This document shows positions 18,633-27,665 of a DNA stretch of 64,000 nt, in pieces. Source of the stretch: Anaerotignum lactatifermentans (GTDB lineage Bacteria; Bacillota; Clostridia; Lachnospirales; Anaerotignaceae). Below the pieces are notes generated by a model. The model ran no database searches and had not been told where the DNA came from. It saw only the letters and a list, made by a program, of their open reading frames with translations. Position 1 is the first letter of the stretch; each line of letters opens with the position of its first letter. The position numbers and the translations under genes were made by a program. The DNA lies in NCBI RefSeq assembly GCF_016902535.1, contig NZ_JACSNY010000008.1, positions 50,766 to 114,765 of the forward strand, in the 5' to 3' direction.

Positions 18633-20057
18633 TCAGCGGAAATCGCTGTACTGGTATGCTTTTCCCTGCACAGGGGTTTCGCCGATATGGTATTGTATCA
18701 TTTCCGATACGGTTACCAGCTGATAGCCCTGTTCCAGCAGAGAGGGCACTAAAGTTTCCACTGCGTCTGCCGTGGAGTCATAAATGCCGTGCATCAGAAT
18801 CACCTTGCCGTCCAGATTCCCTTCTTTTTTGATGGAAGCCAGGATACTGTCAGCGTTCCGGCTCTTCCAGTCCAAAGTGTCTACGGACCAGATGACGATG
18901 GAATAGGGAGAGTTTTGCCGCACGGTGGCGTTAAAGCTGCCGTAGGGCGGACGGAAGAGAGTGGGGGTTTGACCGATGACCTTCTGGAAAATGGCGTTTG
19001 TCTTCGCGTGATCCGCCTGAATCTGGGACGCCGTCAGGGTAGAAAAATCCTTATGGTCATAGGAGTGGCTGCCGATTTCGCAGCCCAGAGCCTGTTCCCG
19101 CTGGGTTACCTGAGGGTAACGCTCTACCCGGTAGCCTACGTCGAAGAAGGTAGCCACAACGCCGTATTTTTCCAGTGTATCCAGTATCCGGTTGGTAGCG
19201 CCGGTGCTGGGGCCGTCGTCAAAGGTCAGAGCTACCATGGGCTGATTGGGATCAATGACTCTGCCGCTGTCCGCCGCAGGCTGTTCCGGCTCGACTTCCT
19301 CCGGGTCCGTCAGATAGGAGCCGGAGAATACATCTCTGGGAACGATGACCATGGGCGCGCCGCAGGAGGCGGGCAGGATGGAGTATTTATCGAAATAGAA
19401 CACAATGTCGCTGTCGCTGACGGTGAAGGAATCATACCATCCTCTGCCGGCGGAAAGAGCCTGTGTACCGCCGAAAAGACGGCAGGCGGTATCCTCATCA
19501 GCCATGAAATAGGATGTGACATATTCTTCCGCTTTTTCTTTGTAGGAGGGGCGGAACAGATCTTCCCAGGTGAAGGGATTCCCTGTCTTCAGATCAAAAA
19601 CATAGACGTGGTATTTGGTAAAGGAGGCTGCACTGTCCGTTTCGCCATAGTTTTCCGTAAAGACGACGTTATAAAGCTGATCCTCCGTCAAAAAGGAGGT
19701 GTAGCTGATTGTAAGATAAGCCGCCTGTTTGGGTCGGGAAACTTCCGCGGCGGCCGCCTGTGCGTCAGCATACCGGGTCTGGTAGTCCGTAACCAGCTGC
19801 ATAGCGGCTTCTTTTATTTTGGCGTCAACGGATTCTGTGCCGATGACGGGATATTCCACCGCGTAGGGCAGAGGATTCTGGTCGGAAATGATCTGCTGGG
19901 CTTCTCCCGCTGTCTGCGAGGATTTTTGCTGCGCAAAATACTGCTGGGCGGAAGAGGCAAAGGAATCCTGGGCGCTGGCGGCAGAGGTCATGCCAAGACC
20001 CAACAGCATGGTCAGGACCAAGAGCCGGCAGAGCCAGAGGAAGGATGTTTTTTTCAT
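18633..20057 (-). CDS. Exported polysaccharide deacetylase with PdaC-like N-terminal region
   Basis: The 474-residue protein has a signal peptide (Lys-Lys then a hydrophobic stretch to AASA near residue 29), an N-terminal region resembling the DUF4163/DUF3298 part of B. subtilis PdaC and RsiV (about 40-250), and a C-terminal NodB deacetylase domain from about residue 275. NodB motifs are visible: TFDDGPS (metal-binding Asp), HSYDH (metal-binding His pair) and RPPYGS. It probably deacetylates peptidoglycan sugars. ATG 20057 follows AGGAGGTGGAACAC; the GTG nine bases earlier overlaps the binding site. Confidence 0.88.
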   Translation of the reverse strand: MKKTSFLWLCRLLVLTMLLGLGMTSAASAQDSFASSAQQYFAQQKSSQTAGEAQQIISDQNPLPYAVEYPVIGTESVDAKIKEAAMQLVTDYQTRYADAQAAAAEVSRPKQAAYLTISYTSFLTEDQLYNVVFTENYGETDSAASFTKYHVYVFDLKTGNPFTWEDLFRPSYKEKAEEYVTSYFMADEDTACRLFGGTQALSAGRGWYDSFTVSDSDIVFYFDKYSILPASCGAPMVIVPRDVFSGSYLTDPEEVEPEQPAADSGRVIDPNQPMVALTFDDGPSTGATNRILDTLEKYGVVATFFDVGYRVERYPQVTQREQALGCEIGSHSYDHKDFSTLTASQIQADHAKTNAIFQKVIGQTPTLFRPPYGSFNATVRQNSPYSIVIWSVDTLDWKSRNADSILASIKKEGNLDGKVILMHGIYDSTADAVETLVPSLLEQGYQLVTVSEMIQYHIGETPVQGKAYQYSDFR

Positions 20058-20081
20058 GTGTTCCACCTCCTGGAAACGTTG

Positions 20082-20870
20082 TTATGACTGAGGGCCTTTC
20101 TGATAGTCAGGATGCAGATAGCGCCCTTTTTTGACAGTTTTTTTGCCATACTGGATGGCATGCTGAGGACAGCGGTGCAGACAGGCCAGGCACATATTGC
20201 AGTGGTCCTCTTCCCAGACGGGAACGCCCGCGGCCATGGTGATACAGCCGGAGGTGCAGACCTGGGCGCACAGACCGCAGCCGATACAGTTGACCGTAGG
20301 GTAAAAAGCGTCTGTTTTTGTGGCAAAGCGCCGGAACAAAGGATTGATGATATTGCTTTTAACAAAGGAGCCCCGTCCTTTTTTCACCCGGAAAAAGTCT
20401 CTTTTTTCCAGCTTGACGGCCCGCAGAATCAGCTGAATCACTTCGTCGGCATGCTGCCATTTCTTACGCTGTTCTTCGGGGGAGTCCACCCGGAACATGA
20501 CAACGTAGTTGTCGGGCATGACCACGGAAAAGCCGCTGTCCAAGGACAGGCCGTTTTCCTGAAGACAGCCCTCCAGAATGGACATGGTTTCCCCGGCGGA
20601 GTCACCGCAGGTGCAGACCGCGTAGGTATAGATATCATCGGCATAGTATAATTCCAGATTTTTGATAAAGTCCTCTACGGCTTTGGGCGGTGCCCAGCTG
20701 TATACGGGAAATACAAAGCCCAGTTTTTCCCCGGGTTTGAGTGTATAGGTATAGTTGCCGGCTTTGGCCGCCTCCGCCAGATTTACCATATGGTCGCCCA
20801 GGCCTTCCGCCAGCATTCTTGCGGTATGGTAGGAGTTGCCTGTGCCGGAAAAATAAAAGATCATAGTCAT
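20082..20870 (-). CDS. Flavodoxin-ferredoxin fusion (EFR1 family)
   Basis: A 262-residue electron-transfer protein. The N-terminal flavodoxin fold begins MIFYFSGTGNSYHTA (FMN phosphate loop), and the C-terminal part has two [4Fe-4S] motifs, CIGCGLCAQVC and CNMCLACLHRC, at about residues 190-235. These EFR1-type proteins are frequent in anaerobic Clostridia; partners are mostly unknown. The gene is 24 nt upstream of the deacetylase gene on the same strand and could be co-transcribed with it. Confidence 0.88.
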   Translation of the reverse strand: MTMIFYFSGTGNSYHTARMLAEGLGDHMVNLAEAAKAGNYTYTLKPGEKLGFVFPVYSWAPPKAVEDFIKNLELYYADDIYTYAVCTCGDSAGETMSILEGCLQENGLSLDSGFSVVMPDNYVVMFRVDSPEEQRKKWQHADEVIQLILRAVKLEKRDFFRVKKGRGSFVKSNIINPLFRRFATKTDAFYPTVNCIGCGLCAQVCTSGCITMAAGVPVWEEDHCNMCLACLHRCPQHAIQYGKKTVKKGRYLHPDYQKGPQS

Positions 20871-21007
20871 AACCTCCCCGAATTCGATTGTATTGTCTGC
20901 GTCGGACGGTGCTTTCGCCAGACCGACGGCTTTTTTCCATCATACCACAAAATAGAGGTATGATTTTTTCTTTTTTATTAAGTTTTTATAACTTTTCTGA
21001 TAAAAAA

Positions 21008-21041
21008 GAACAGGCAGGACGTCTTTGCGTCCTGCCTGTAT
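21008..21041 (-). terminator. Terminator downstream of the stalk-domain gene
   Basis: A perfect 11-bp stem (21011-21021 with 21028-21038) with TTCTTTTTT after it on the minus strand. Confidence 0.75.
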
Positions 21042-21060
21042 GGAACAGAGGGGGGATCTA

Positions 21061-21996
21061 TTATTTCAGGTTGCTGATTACGTCAGCGGATACATACAGT
21101 ACGCCGTCAGTCAGTACGGGAGCGGATGCAGCGGTCATCGCCATATCGCCTTCCACTACATAAGTGGTGCTGCCCATAGTTACGCTGGATACAATGCCGT
21201 CTTTCTCCAGCAGAACGGGTTCTGTCTTGCCCTGCCATGTTACAGTATAGCCCTTTGCTTCCGCAGCGTCACGCAGCGCAACGGTTTCGGGTGCTTCTAC
21301 TTCTTTGACAGCAGCGGTATTTGTTTCTTCCACAGCTTCTCTTTCTTCCAGCAGAAGAACGAAGGAAGGAGTGGTCTGCGCGGGGATGCTTCTTGTGGTT
21401 ACATCATAGAATACCACCGCGTTTTTGTTTTTGATGTCATCAGCGCTCAGGATGCTTCTGGTACCCAGAGTTGTCAGGATAGTTGTGGAAGCGTCCACAT
21501 TCAGCTGCAGCATATCAGCGGTGTTTACCAGATCTTCATTGAAAAGACCAACACAGATGAAGCCCTGATCCGCGTTAGCCACTACTGCGGAAACACTGCC
21601 CAGGTAAGGAGGCATGCTCATGCCCATGGGGCTGTTTGCGCCGTAAACAACAGCAACTTCCATGCCGTCTGTCAACTGGTCTGCTGTGATGATGGAGCCT
21701 GTTTTTCTGTCAGCGATAGTAGTTGTGGGAGATACCACAAAACGCAGGCCGCCGTTTTCGTTGTCGATAGTGATTACCTTGTTGCCGTCCTGTGTGTCGG
21801 AGATCTCTACGATCTTGCCGCTGTTTGTCAGGTAAGCAGCTTCGGATGCTTCTGTTTCTTCCACATCTGCCAGTACAGCCGCTGTGGTGCTGTCTGCTTC
21901 GCCGTTCATTACGTCAGCGTAAGCCGCTGTGGTACCCAGTACGGTAAATGCCAGTGTCAGTGCCGCGATTTTTTTTGCGTTGAGATTCTTTTTCAT
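21061..21996 (-). CDS. Exported stalk-domain (copper amine oxidase N-terminal-like) protein
   Basis: The 311-residue protein has a signal peptide ending near AYA (residue 26), a long middle beta-rich region, and a C-terminal segment (VVEGDMAMTAASAPVLTDG then LYVSADVI) typical of the copper amine oxidase N-terminal-like stalk domain common in cell-surface proteins of Clostridia. No sorting motif or catalytic residues are visible. AGGAGGAAAACAAT precedes ATG 21996. It is probably a cell-envelope protein of unknown role. Its upstream region to 22251 is shared with the divergent CoA-disulfide reductase gene. Confidence 0.75.
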   Translation of the reverse strand: MKKNLNAKKIAALTLAFTVLGTTAAYADVMNGEADSTTAAVLADVEETEASEAAYLTNSGKIVEISDTQDGNKVITIDNENGGLRFVVSPTTTIADRKTGSIITADQLTDGMEVAVVYGANSPMGMSMPPYLGSVSAVVANADQGFICVGLFNEDLVNTADMLQLNVDASTTILTTLGTRSILSADDIKNKNAVVFYDVTTRSIPAQTTPSFVLLLEEREAVEETNTAAVKEVEAPETVALRDAAEAKGYTVTWQGKTEPVLLEKDGIVSSVTMGSTTYVVEGDMAMTAASAPVLTDGVLYVSADVISNLK

Positions 21997-22251
21997 ATTG
22001 TTTTCCTCCTAAAAAATATCTTTGAGATTGATTTTCGTTTTTCTGATTTTTTTCACCGGTTTCTCACCGGCTCTGTATACTCAGACGGGGCGGTTTTGAA
22101 AAAGTTCCGAAAAAAATAAAATTTTTTTTGTATTTCTTTTGATACATAAAAATCGGCCTAATGTGACCCGGTTACAGAACGGCGGCTGTGGAAGGAGTAT
22201 ACTGATGTCAGAACAAAACAAAAACCGCAGAGCGAAAGGGAGGCTGGAGAC

Positions 22252-23898
22252 ATGAGAAACGTATTGATTTTAGGCGGTGTGGCGGCAGGCACAAAGGTGG
22301 CAGCGAAATTGAAGAGAATGTGTTTTGACGCGGATGTGAAGATCCTGACCAAGGACAGGGATATTTCTTACGCTGGCTGTGGCCTGCCTTATTATGTAGG
22401 CGATGTGATTACCGATCGGGAAAAGATCATTGTCAATACACCGGAGAAATTCGCCGCTCTGACAGGGGCGCAGGTATTGACAGACCGGGAAGCTGTAAAG
22501 CTGGACCCGGCGGCAAAGACCGTTACCGTAAAAAATCTGGCGGAAGGCACTGTGGAGGGATATCCCTATGACGCCTGCGTTATTGCCACAGGCGCTTCCT
22601 CCATCGTACCGCCCATGAAGGGCGTGGAGCTGGAAGGGGTATTTCCCATGCGTACCCCCAACGATGCTGATGGCCTGAAGGCCTATATCAAGAAAAACGG
22701 AGCAAAAACGGCGGTGGTAGCCGGCGGCGGATTTATCGGTCTGGAAGTGGCGGAAAATTTGCAGGAACAGGGCCTGCGGGTGACGGTCATGGATATGGCG
22801 CCGCAGGTACTGCCGGGCTTTGATCCGGAAATGGCGGCCTATGGCAAGCGTCATCTGGAAAAAATGGGGATCTCTGTGCTGACCTCCACCAAAATGGAAG
22901 AAATCACCGGGGAAACAAAGGCGGAAGGCGTACAGACAGACAAAGGACTGCTGGCGGCGGATGTGGTGGTGCTTTCTCTGGGTATCCGGCCCAATACGGC
23001 ATTTTTGAAGGATACAGGGCTGGAATTCGCCAAAAATGGCGCCATCTTTGTGGACCAGCAGATGCGCACGGCCTTGCCGGATGTTTACGCCGCCGGGGAC
23101 TGCGCTGTGGTTTCCAATGCCTTGACGAAGGAAACACAATGGTCTCCCATGGGCTCCGCCGCCAATATGGAGGGACGTGTGCTGGCGGAAGTGCTGGCGG
23201 GAAAGGAACAGCGCTTTGGCGGTGTACTGGGTACAGCCGTAGTGAAACTGCCGGGAATGAACGCCGCGCGGACCGGATTGAACGAAGCGGCGGCGAAGGC
23301 GGTCGGCTATGATGTGGAGACCGTGGTGGTGGTCAATGATGATAAGGCCCATTACTATCCCGGCGCCGATAACTTCGTAACAAAGCTTATTGCCGACAGG
23401 AAAACGAAAAAGCTGCTGGGCATCCAGGTGTTTGGCCCTGGCGCTGTGGACAAGATGGTGGATATTGCCGTAACGGCTATTACACTGGGCGCAACTGTGG
23501 ACCAGCTGGAGAATATGGATCTGGCTTACGCGCCGCCGTTCTCTACGGCGATCCATCCCTTTACCGGCGCTTTGAATATCCTGAGAAATAAAATGGAGGG
23601 CGTGCTGGATTCCATGACACCGGCGGAATATCTGGAAAACAGAGGCCGGGGATACCATATCATCGACGTTTCGCAGGTACAGGCCTTGCCGGAGGCACAG
23701 TTTGTGGATGTGGCCAAGGTCAATGGCCCTCTGGAAGGCGTGAAACAGGATGAGCCCATCCTGCTGATCTGCACCAAGGGCAAACGCAGTTATCTGCTCC
23801 AGCAGAGACTGAAGCATTTCGGCTATACCAATACAAAGGTACTGGAAGGGGCGCTGTGGGTTAACGAACCTCCCGCAGCAGAAGAAGAGAGAAGGTAA
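22252..23898 (+). CDS. CoA-disulfide reductase with C-terminal rhodanese domain
   Basis: A 548-residue FAD enzyme of the single-cysteine disulfide reductase family. The FAD-binding LILGGVAAGTKVAAKLKR is at residues 5-22, the redox cysteine is C43 in AGCGLPYY, the NAD-binding GGGFIGLEVAE is near 162, and the rhodanese domain has C507 in LLICTKGKRS. The fused form is linked to CoA-disulfide, persulfide or polysulfide reduction (Cdr/Npsr type). ATG 22252 is preceded by GGGAGGCTGGAGAC. It is transcribed alone. Confidence 0.9.
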   Translation: MRNVLILGGVAAGTKVAAKLKRMCFDADVKILTKDRDISYAGCGLPYYVGDVITDREKIIVNTPEKFAALTGAQVLTDREAVKLDPAAKTVTVKNLAEGTVEGYPYDACVIATGASSIVPPMKGVELEGVFPMRTPNDADGLKAYIKKNGAKTAVVAGGGFIGLEVAENLQEQGLRVTVMDMAPQVLPGFDPEMAAYGKRHLEKMGISVLTSTKMEEITGETKAEGVQTDKGLLAADVVVLSLGIRPNTAFLKDTGLEFAKNGAIFVDQQMRTALPDVYAAGDCAVVSNALTKETQWSPMGSAANMEGRVLAEVLAGKEQRFGGVLGTAVVKLPGMNAARTGLNEAAAKAVGYDVETVVVVNDDKAHYYPGADNFVTKLIADRKTKKLLGIQVFGPGAVDKMVDIAVTAITLGATVDQLENMDLAYAPPFSTAIHPFTGALNILRNKMEGVLDSMTPAEYLENRGRGYHIIDVSQVQALPEAQFVDVAKVNGPLEGVKQDEPILLICTKGKRSYLLQQRLKHFGYTNTKVLEGALWVNEPPAAEEERR

Positions 23899-23907
23899 AT
23901 GATACAG

Positions 23908-23939
23908 AAAAGAGCGTGGGCACGGTCCGCGCTCTTTTT
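23908..23939 (+). terminator. Terminator after the CoA-disulfide reductase gene
   Basis: AGAGCG (23911-23916) pairs with CGCTCT (23930-23935) with flanking A/T pairs and a T run. Confidence 0.65.
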
Positions 23940-24005
23940 GCCGCGGGACTTGAGAAAGAGAAAAAAGACTTTTATAATGTAAGAAAAGCAAAAAGGAGGG
24001 AGACC

Positions 24006-24509
24006 ATGGAGCCCATCGAAGTAGTACATACCTTTCCGCCGATTTTTGACAAAAACAGCCGTCTGCTGATTCTGGGGACGGTGCCCTCAGTGAAATCCAG
24101 AGAAAAGGATTTTTACTACGGTCACCCGCGGAATCGGTTCTGGCCCCTGCTGGCCTTTCTCTGCGGAGAGGAGCCGCCGGAAACGAAGGAAGAAAAAACA
24201 AAACTCCTTCTGCGCCACGGCATCGCTCTCTATGATGTGGTGGAACGCTGCACCATTACCGGTAGCAGCGACAGCAGTATCCGAAATGTGGTGCCGGTGG
24301 ATTTGCGGCCCATTCTGTCCCAGACGGGAAACATCCCCATTTTTGTCAATGGGGCAACGGCGGCCCGGCTGTACAAGAAATTTCTGTATGCCCAAACGGG
24401 GATTGCGGCGGTATCCCTGCCTTCCACCAGTCCCGCCAACGCCGCATGGACCATGGAACGTCTGCGGGAGGCGTGGGGCGCGGCCCTTCTGCCGTTTTTT
24501 GAGGGGTAG
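24006..24509 (+). CDS. DNA-deoxyinosine glycosylase (uracil-DNA glycosylase superfamily, family 6)
   Basis: A 167-residue glycosylase of the hypoxanthine-DNA glycosylase group. The diagnostic block is LILGTVPSVKSREKDFYYGH followed by PRNRFWPLL at about residues 21-48, and the second active-site segment is LPSTSPANA near 140. It removes deaminated adenine (hypoxanthine) from DNA. ATG 24006 has AAAAGGAGGGAGACC directly upstream; an in-frame ATG further up has no site. The gene stands alone. Confidence 0.87.
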   Translation: MEPIEVVHTFPPIFDKNSRLLILGTVPSVKSREKDFYYGHPRNRFWPLLAFLCGEEPPETKEEKTKLLLRHGIALYDVVERCTITGSSDSSIRNVVPVDLRPILSQTGNIPIFVNGATAARLYKKFLYAQTGIAAVSLPSTSPANAAWTMERLREAWGAALLPFFEG

Positions 24510-24609
24510 AGGTCTGGGCGTTTTGCACCAAAAGCGGGAAAGGACAGGGAAAAACTTATACAATATCAAAAAAGTGTATAAAACCAGTAGGTTTTTCTGT
24601 CTTTTTCCG

Positions 24610-24638
24610 TTGACAGGGGAGAGAGAACCTGATACAAT
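24610..24638 (+). promoter_or_regulatory. Consensus promoter of metK
   Basis: TTGACA (24610-24615), 17-nt spacer, TACAAT (24633-24638). It lies about 20 nt upstream of the riboswitch. Confidence 0.8.
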
Positions 24639-24654
24639 GCAACAGAAGTGAATA

Positions 24655-24789
24655 AGGAAGCTTATCAAGAGTGGTTGAGGGACAGGGCCCTGTGACACCC
24701 GGCAACCGGCGGAAACGCATCGGTGCCAATTCCCCCGCAGTATTGCGGAAGATGAGTAAGATCGGAAAAGCCCTGCGGCTTTTTTTTTA
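24655..24789 (+). promoter_or_regulatory. SAM-I (S-box) riboswitch with terminator, controlling metK
   Basis: The aptamer runs from CTTATCAAGAG (24661) to GATGAGTAAG (24760) and contains the S-box landmarks GGGCCCTGTGACACCCGGCAA, CAACC and GGTGCCAATTCC. The expression platform is the hairpin AAAAGCC/GGCTTTT (24766-24783) followed by T. When S-adenosylmethionine is abundant the terminator forms and metK is turned off. Confidence 0.93.
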
Positions 24790-24871
24790 TGCCCTGGGCA
24801 AAAAAGAGACAACGGCAGTTGTTCAAAGACCAGAAACTTGATAATACAAACAAACACAATGGAGGATTTTT

Positions 24872-26044
24872 ATGAGCAGAAGATTATTTACATCCGAGTC
24901 CGTAACAGAGGGGCATCCCGATAAGATCTGTGACCAGATCTCCGACGCCATTCTGGATACCATTCTGGCAAAGGACCCTAAGGCGAGAGTTGCCTGCGAA
25001 ACCTGCACCACCACAGGCATTATTTTCGTAATGGGGGAAATCACCACCAGCGCCTATGTAGATGTGGAAGGCATTGTCCGTGACACATTAAACCAGATCG
25101 GCTACAACCGCGCGAAATATGGTTTTGACAGCGAGACCTGTTCCGTACTGACCTCTATCCATGGTCAGTCCCCCGACATTGCTCTGGGCGTGGACAAGGC
25201 GCTGGAAAACAAGACCGGCGAAGATGACAGCGAATTCGATACCGGCGCAGGGGATCAGGGCATGATGTTTGGTTTTGCCTGCGACGAGACAGAGGAACTG
25301 ATGCCTCTGCCCATCTCTCTGGCCCATAAGCTGACCAAGAGACTGGCGGAAGTGCGCAAAAACGGCACACTGCCTTATCTGCGTCCCGACGGCAAGGCAC
25401 AGGTAACTGTGGAATACGTGGATGAAAAGCCCGTTCGTGTAGATACAGTGGTTGTTTCCACACAGCATGACCCCGAAGCCACACAGGAACAGATTCGTCA
25501 GGACATCATTGAACATGTGGTAAAGAAAGTAATTTCCGCTGACCTGCTGGATGACAGCACAAAATACTATATCAACCCTACCGGCAGATTCGTTATCGGC
25601 GGCCCTCAGGGCGACAGCGGTCTGACCGGCAGAAAGATTATCGTAGATACCTACGGCGGCTACGCTGCTCACGGCGGCGGCGCTTTCAGCGGCAAGGACC
25701 CTACGAAGGTAGACCGTTCCGCTTGCTATGCGGCAAGATATGTAGCGAAAAACATCGTTGCCAGCGGCATCGCCAAAAAGTGTGAGGTACAGCTGGCCTA
25801 TGCCATCGGTGTGGCAAAACCCGTATCTATTCTGGTAAACACCTTTGGCACCGGTAAGATCTCCGATGAAAAGATCACAGAGCTGGTACAGAAGAATTTT
25901 GACCTGCGCCCCGCGGCTATCATCAAAAACTTCGACCTGCTCAGACCCATTTACAAACAGGTGGCGGCATACGGCCACTTTGGCAGAACAGACCTGGATC
26001 TGCCCTGGGAAAAAACAGACAAAACAGACGTATTCAAAATCTGA
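24872..26044 (+). CDS. metK: S-adenosylmethionine synthase
   Basis: MetK makes S-adenosylmethionine from methionine and ATP. The N terminus [19 protein letters not shown], the [10 protein letters not shown] motif near residue 125 and [16 protein letters not shown] near 270 are all family signatures. Length 390 aa is full. ATG 24872 follows TGGAGGATTTTT and the upstream riboswitch provides feedback control. A terminator hairpin follows 14 nt after the stop. Confidence 0.98.
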   Translation: MSRRLFTSESVTEGHPDKICDQISDAILDTILAKDPKARVACETCTTTGIIFVMGEITTSAYVDVEGIVRDTLNQIGYNRAKYGFDSETCSVLTSIHGQSPDIALGVDKALENKTGEDDSEFDTGAGDQGMMFGFACDETEELMPLPISLAHKLTKRLAEVRKNGTLPYLRPDGKAQVTVEYVDEKPVRVDTVVVSTQHDPEATQEQIRQDIIEHVVKKVISADLLDDSTKYYINPTGRFVIGGPQGDSGLTGRKIIVDTYGGYAAHGGGAFSGKDPTKVDRSACYAARYVAKNIVASGIAKKCEVQLAYAIGVAKPVSILVNTFGTGKISDEKITELVQKNFDLRPAAIIKNFDLLRPIYKQVAAYGHFGRTDLDLPWEKTDKTDVFKI

Positions 26045-26058
26045 GAAAAGAGAGATTG

Positions 26059-26089
26059 CGGCATATGACGAAAGTCATATGCCGTTTTT
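26059..26089 (+). terminator. Terminator after metK
   Basis: A perfect 11-bp stem (26059-26069 with 26074-26084), GAAA tetraloop, then TTTTT. Confidence 0.9.
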
Positions 26090-26221
26090 CTATATTTTCG
26101 TAACAAAAAGTTAATGGAATTGTTAATATAATTTATGGGATCGTCCTTGTATTCTAAGGCGGAACAAGAGAAAATAATACTAGAGAGAAAGGCGCAAAAT
26201 CAGGAAAGGAGGCGGCTTGAC

Positions 26222-27070
26222 ATGAAAAAAGCATATTTGGCGGGCGTTCTGGCGGCAGTACTGCTTTTGCCCACGGCAGCCCTGGCGGCGGATGCGGCCC
26301 CTTCTTTGACCTATGTTTGCTCCCTTTCTGCGGAGGACTCCGATCTGGAGGCGGGAAAATGGGAATATCTCTTTACGTCGGGGGAAGAAACGAAGATCCT
26401 CCTGCGGGAAGGGGAAAAACGGGAATTCCTGCTGTGCAGCGGTGTCTTTACAGCGGCGGATGTGAAGATCATCAAAGATACGGCCTATGTTCCCCTGTCT
26501 GTTTTGGTGGAGGATCTGGGCTTTGCGGTTGCCGAGGAAAAAAACGGCGTCTCTCTGGTCAGAGACGACCAGAAGCTGATGGTCAGCAGCAAAGGCGGGA
26601 CACTGGATACCTCCAAAATGCTGCCTCTGCGGGATATTGCCGAAGCATTGGGGGCAGAAGTGACCTATGAGCGGGACGGTATCGCTCCTTTGGGGAATCC
26701 TATCATCAGTGTGGAGTTCCGGCAGACGGTGCTGACGGAAGAAGAAGCGCTGGAGCGGGCAAAAGAGACTTTGACCGCCTGTCTGGAAGCGGAACGGGAA
26801 AGCGGCTGGATTGTACAGGACCGTGTGGCGGAAGACCCTGCTGTTTCCGCTGCCATCGAAAAGGAGATTTCTGAGATGGCATTCACGGAGGATATTGTGG
26901 CGGGTTATTATGTACTGGAAGGACCGGGGCTGTTTCTGGTGGAAAAAAGCACTGGGGACCTTTACCAGAAAACTGGCGAGGGCCAGGGCGGCAGCGTCTC
27001 CTACATGGAAACCATTCAAAAGGTGGAAATGGGAGACACGGAAGTGTTTGCCGGGTATTACCTGGGATGA
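26222..27070 (+). CDS. Exported stalk-domain protein
   Basis: A 282-residue secreted protein. Signal peptide to about residue 22 (LAALLLPTAALAADA-type). The middle (about 75-150) contains two copies of the copper amine oxidase N-terminal-like motif, DTAYVPLSVLVEDLGFAV and LPLRDIAEALGAEVTYE. The C-terminal 130 residues are not recognised. It resembles the 21061-21996 protein only in domain type. ATG 26222 follows AGGAGGCGGCTTGAC. The function is unknown; a cell-surface location is likely. Confidence 0.75.
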   Translation: MKKAYLAGVLAAVLLLPTAALAADAAPSLTYVCSLSAEDSDLEAGKWEYLFTSGEETKILLREGEKREFLLCSGVFTAADVKIIKDTAYVPLSVLVEDLGFAVAEEKNGVSLVRDDQKLMVSSKGGTLDTSKMLPLRDIAEALGAEVTYERDGIAPLGNPIISVEFRQTVLTEEEALERAKETLTACLEAERESGWIVQDRVAEDPAVSAAIEKEISEMAFTEDIVAGYYVLEGPGLFLVEKSTGDLYQKTGEGQGGSVSYMETIQKVEMGDTEVFAGYYLG

Positions 27071-27175
27071 GCCTGAAACAGGAGAATTTTTGAGCGGCGT
27101 CGTTTTCGACTTTTTCATAAGAAAAAGTGTTCTTATGGGGAGTCTGTGGTCAGGCGCCGCTTTCTGATGGGGAAA

Positions 27176-27222
27176 TACTTGACTTTATCAAGTAAATGAG
27201 ATATACTTGACAAAATCAAGTA
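27176..27222 (+). promoter_or_regulatory. bilQRS promoter overlapped by two MarR-type operators
   Basis: Two 19-bp palindromes with identical arms, TACTTGACTTTATCAAGTA (27176-27194) and TACTTGACAAAATCAAGTA (27204-27222), lie 28 bp apart centre to centre. A near-consensus promoter, TTGACT (27179-27184), 17-nt spacer, TATACT (27202-27207), has its -35 inside the first and its -10 overlapping the second. Binding of the adjacent MarR protein would block transcription. Confidence 0.8.
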
Positions 27223-27236
27223 AAGGAGGATGTGTT

Positions 27237-27665
27237 ATGAAAGATACACTGGCTTTTCTGGTTTCTCAGCTGCGTCGGGATTTTAGCGCCTACTGCGGCC
27301 ATCAGCTGCAGGAGATGGGCGTGACCCAGAGGGAACTGTTTTATATAATTTACATTGGAAATCACGGAGGATGTCTGGCCAAGGAGGTCTCTGCCGCTTT
27401 GGCGGCAGACGCCGGGTATACGGCACGGCTGTTGGCAAAGCTGGAGGAAAGAGGGTTTCTCCGGCAGGAAGTGAATCCGCAAGATAAGCGGGCCAAGCAG
27501 CTGTATCTGACAGAGGAAGGGGAGAAGATCAGTCAGGCCAGCCGCCGTTTATTCGCCCAGTGGGACGAGGAAGTCTTTTCTCGGTTTTCTCAGGAGGAAC
27601 GGCAGGCACTGCTGAGTCAGATGAAAAAAATATGGGCACAGAGGAGGGCGGAAGCGGATGTATGA
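27237..27665 (+). CDS. bilQ: MarR-family regulator BilQ
   Basis: A 142-residue winged-helix regulator: central helix-turn-helix and wing (about residues 35-90, with LAKLEERGFLRQEVNPQDKRAKQLYLTEEG as the typical MarR recognition and wing region). It is the first gene of a three-gene operon whose order (MarR regulator, Old Yellow Enzyme-type reductase, flavodoxin) matches bilQRS of Clostridium symbiosum. It probably represses its own operon through the two palindromes at its promoter; the inducing ligand is unknown, bilirubin being one candidate. ATG 27237 follows AAAGGAGGATGTGTT. Confidence 0.85.
   Translation: MKDTLAFLVSQLRRDFSAYCGHQLQEMGVTQRELFYIIYIGNHGGCLAKEVSAALAADAGYTARLLAKLEERGFLRQEVNPQDKRAKQLYLTEEGEKISQASRRLFAQWDEEVFSRFSQEERQALLSQMKKIWAQRRAEADV

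Noticed and set aside
22270..24201. Long open frame (643 codons) antisense to the CoA-disulfide reductase gene
   Set aside because: Codon-mirror artefact; it covers two well-supported plus-strand genes and resembles no family.
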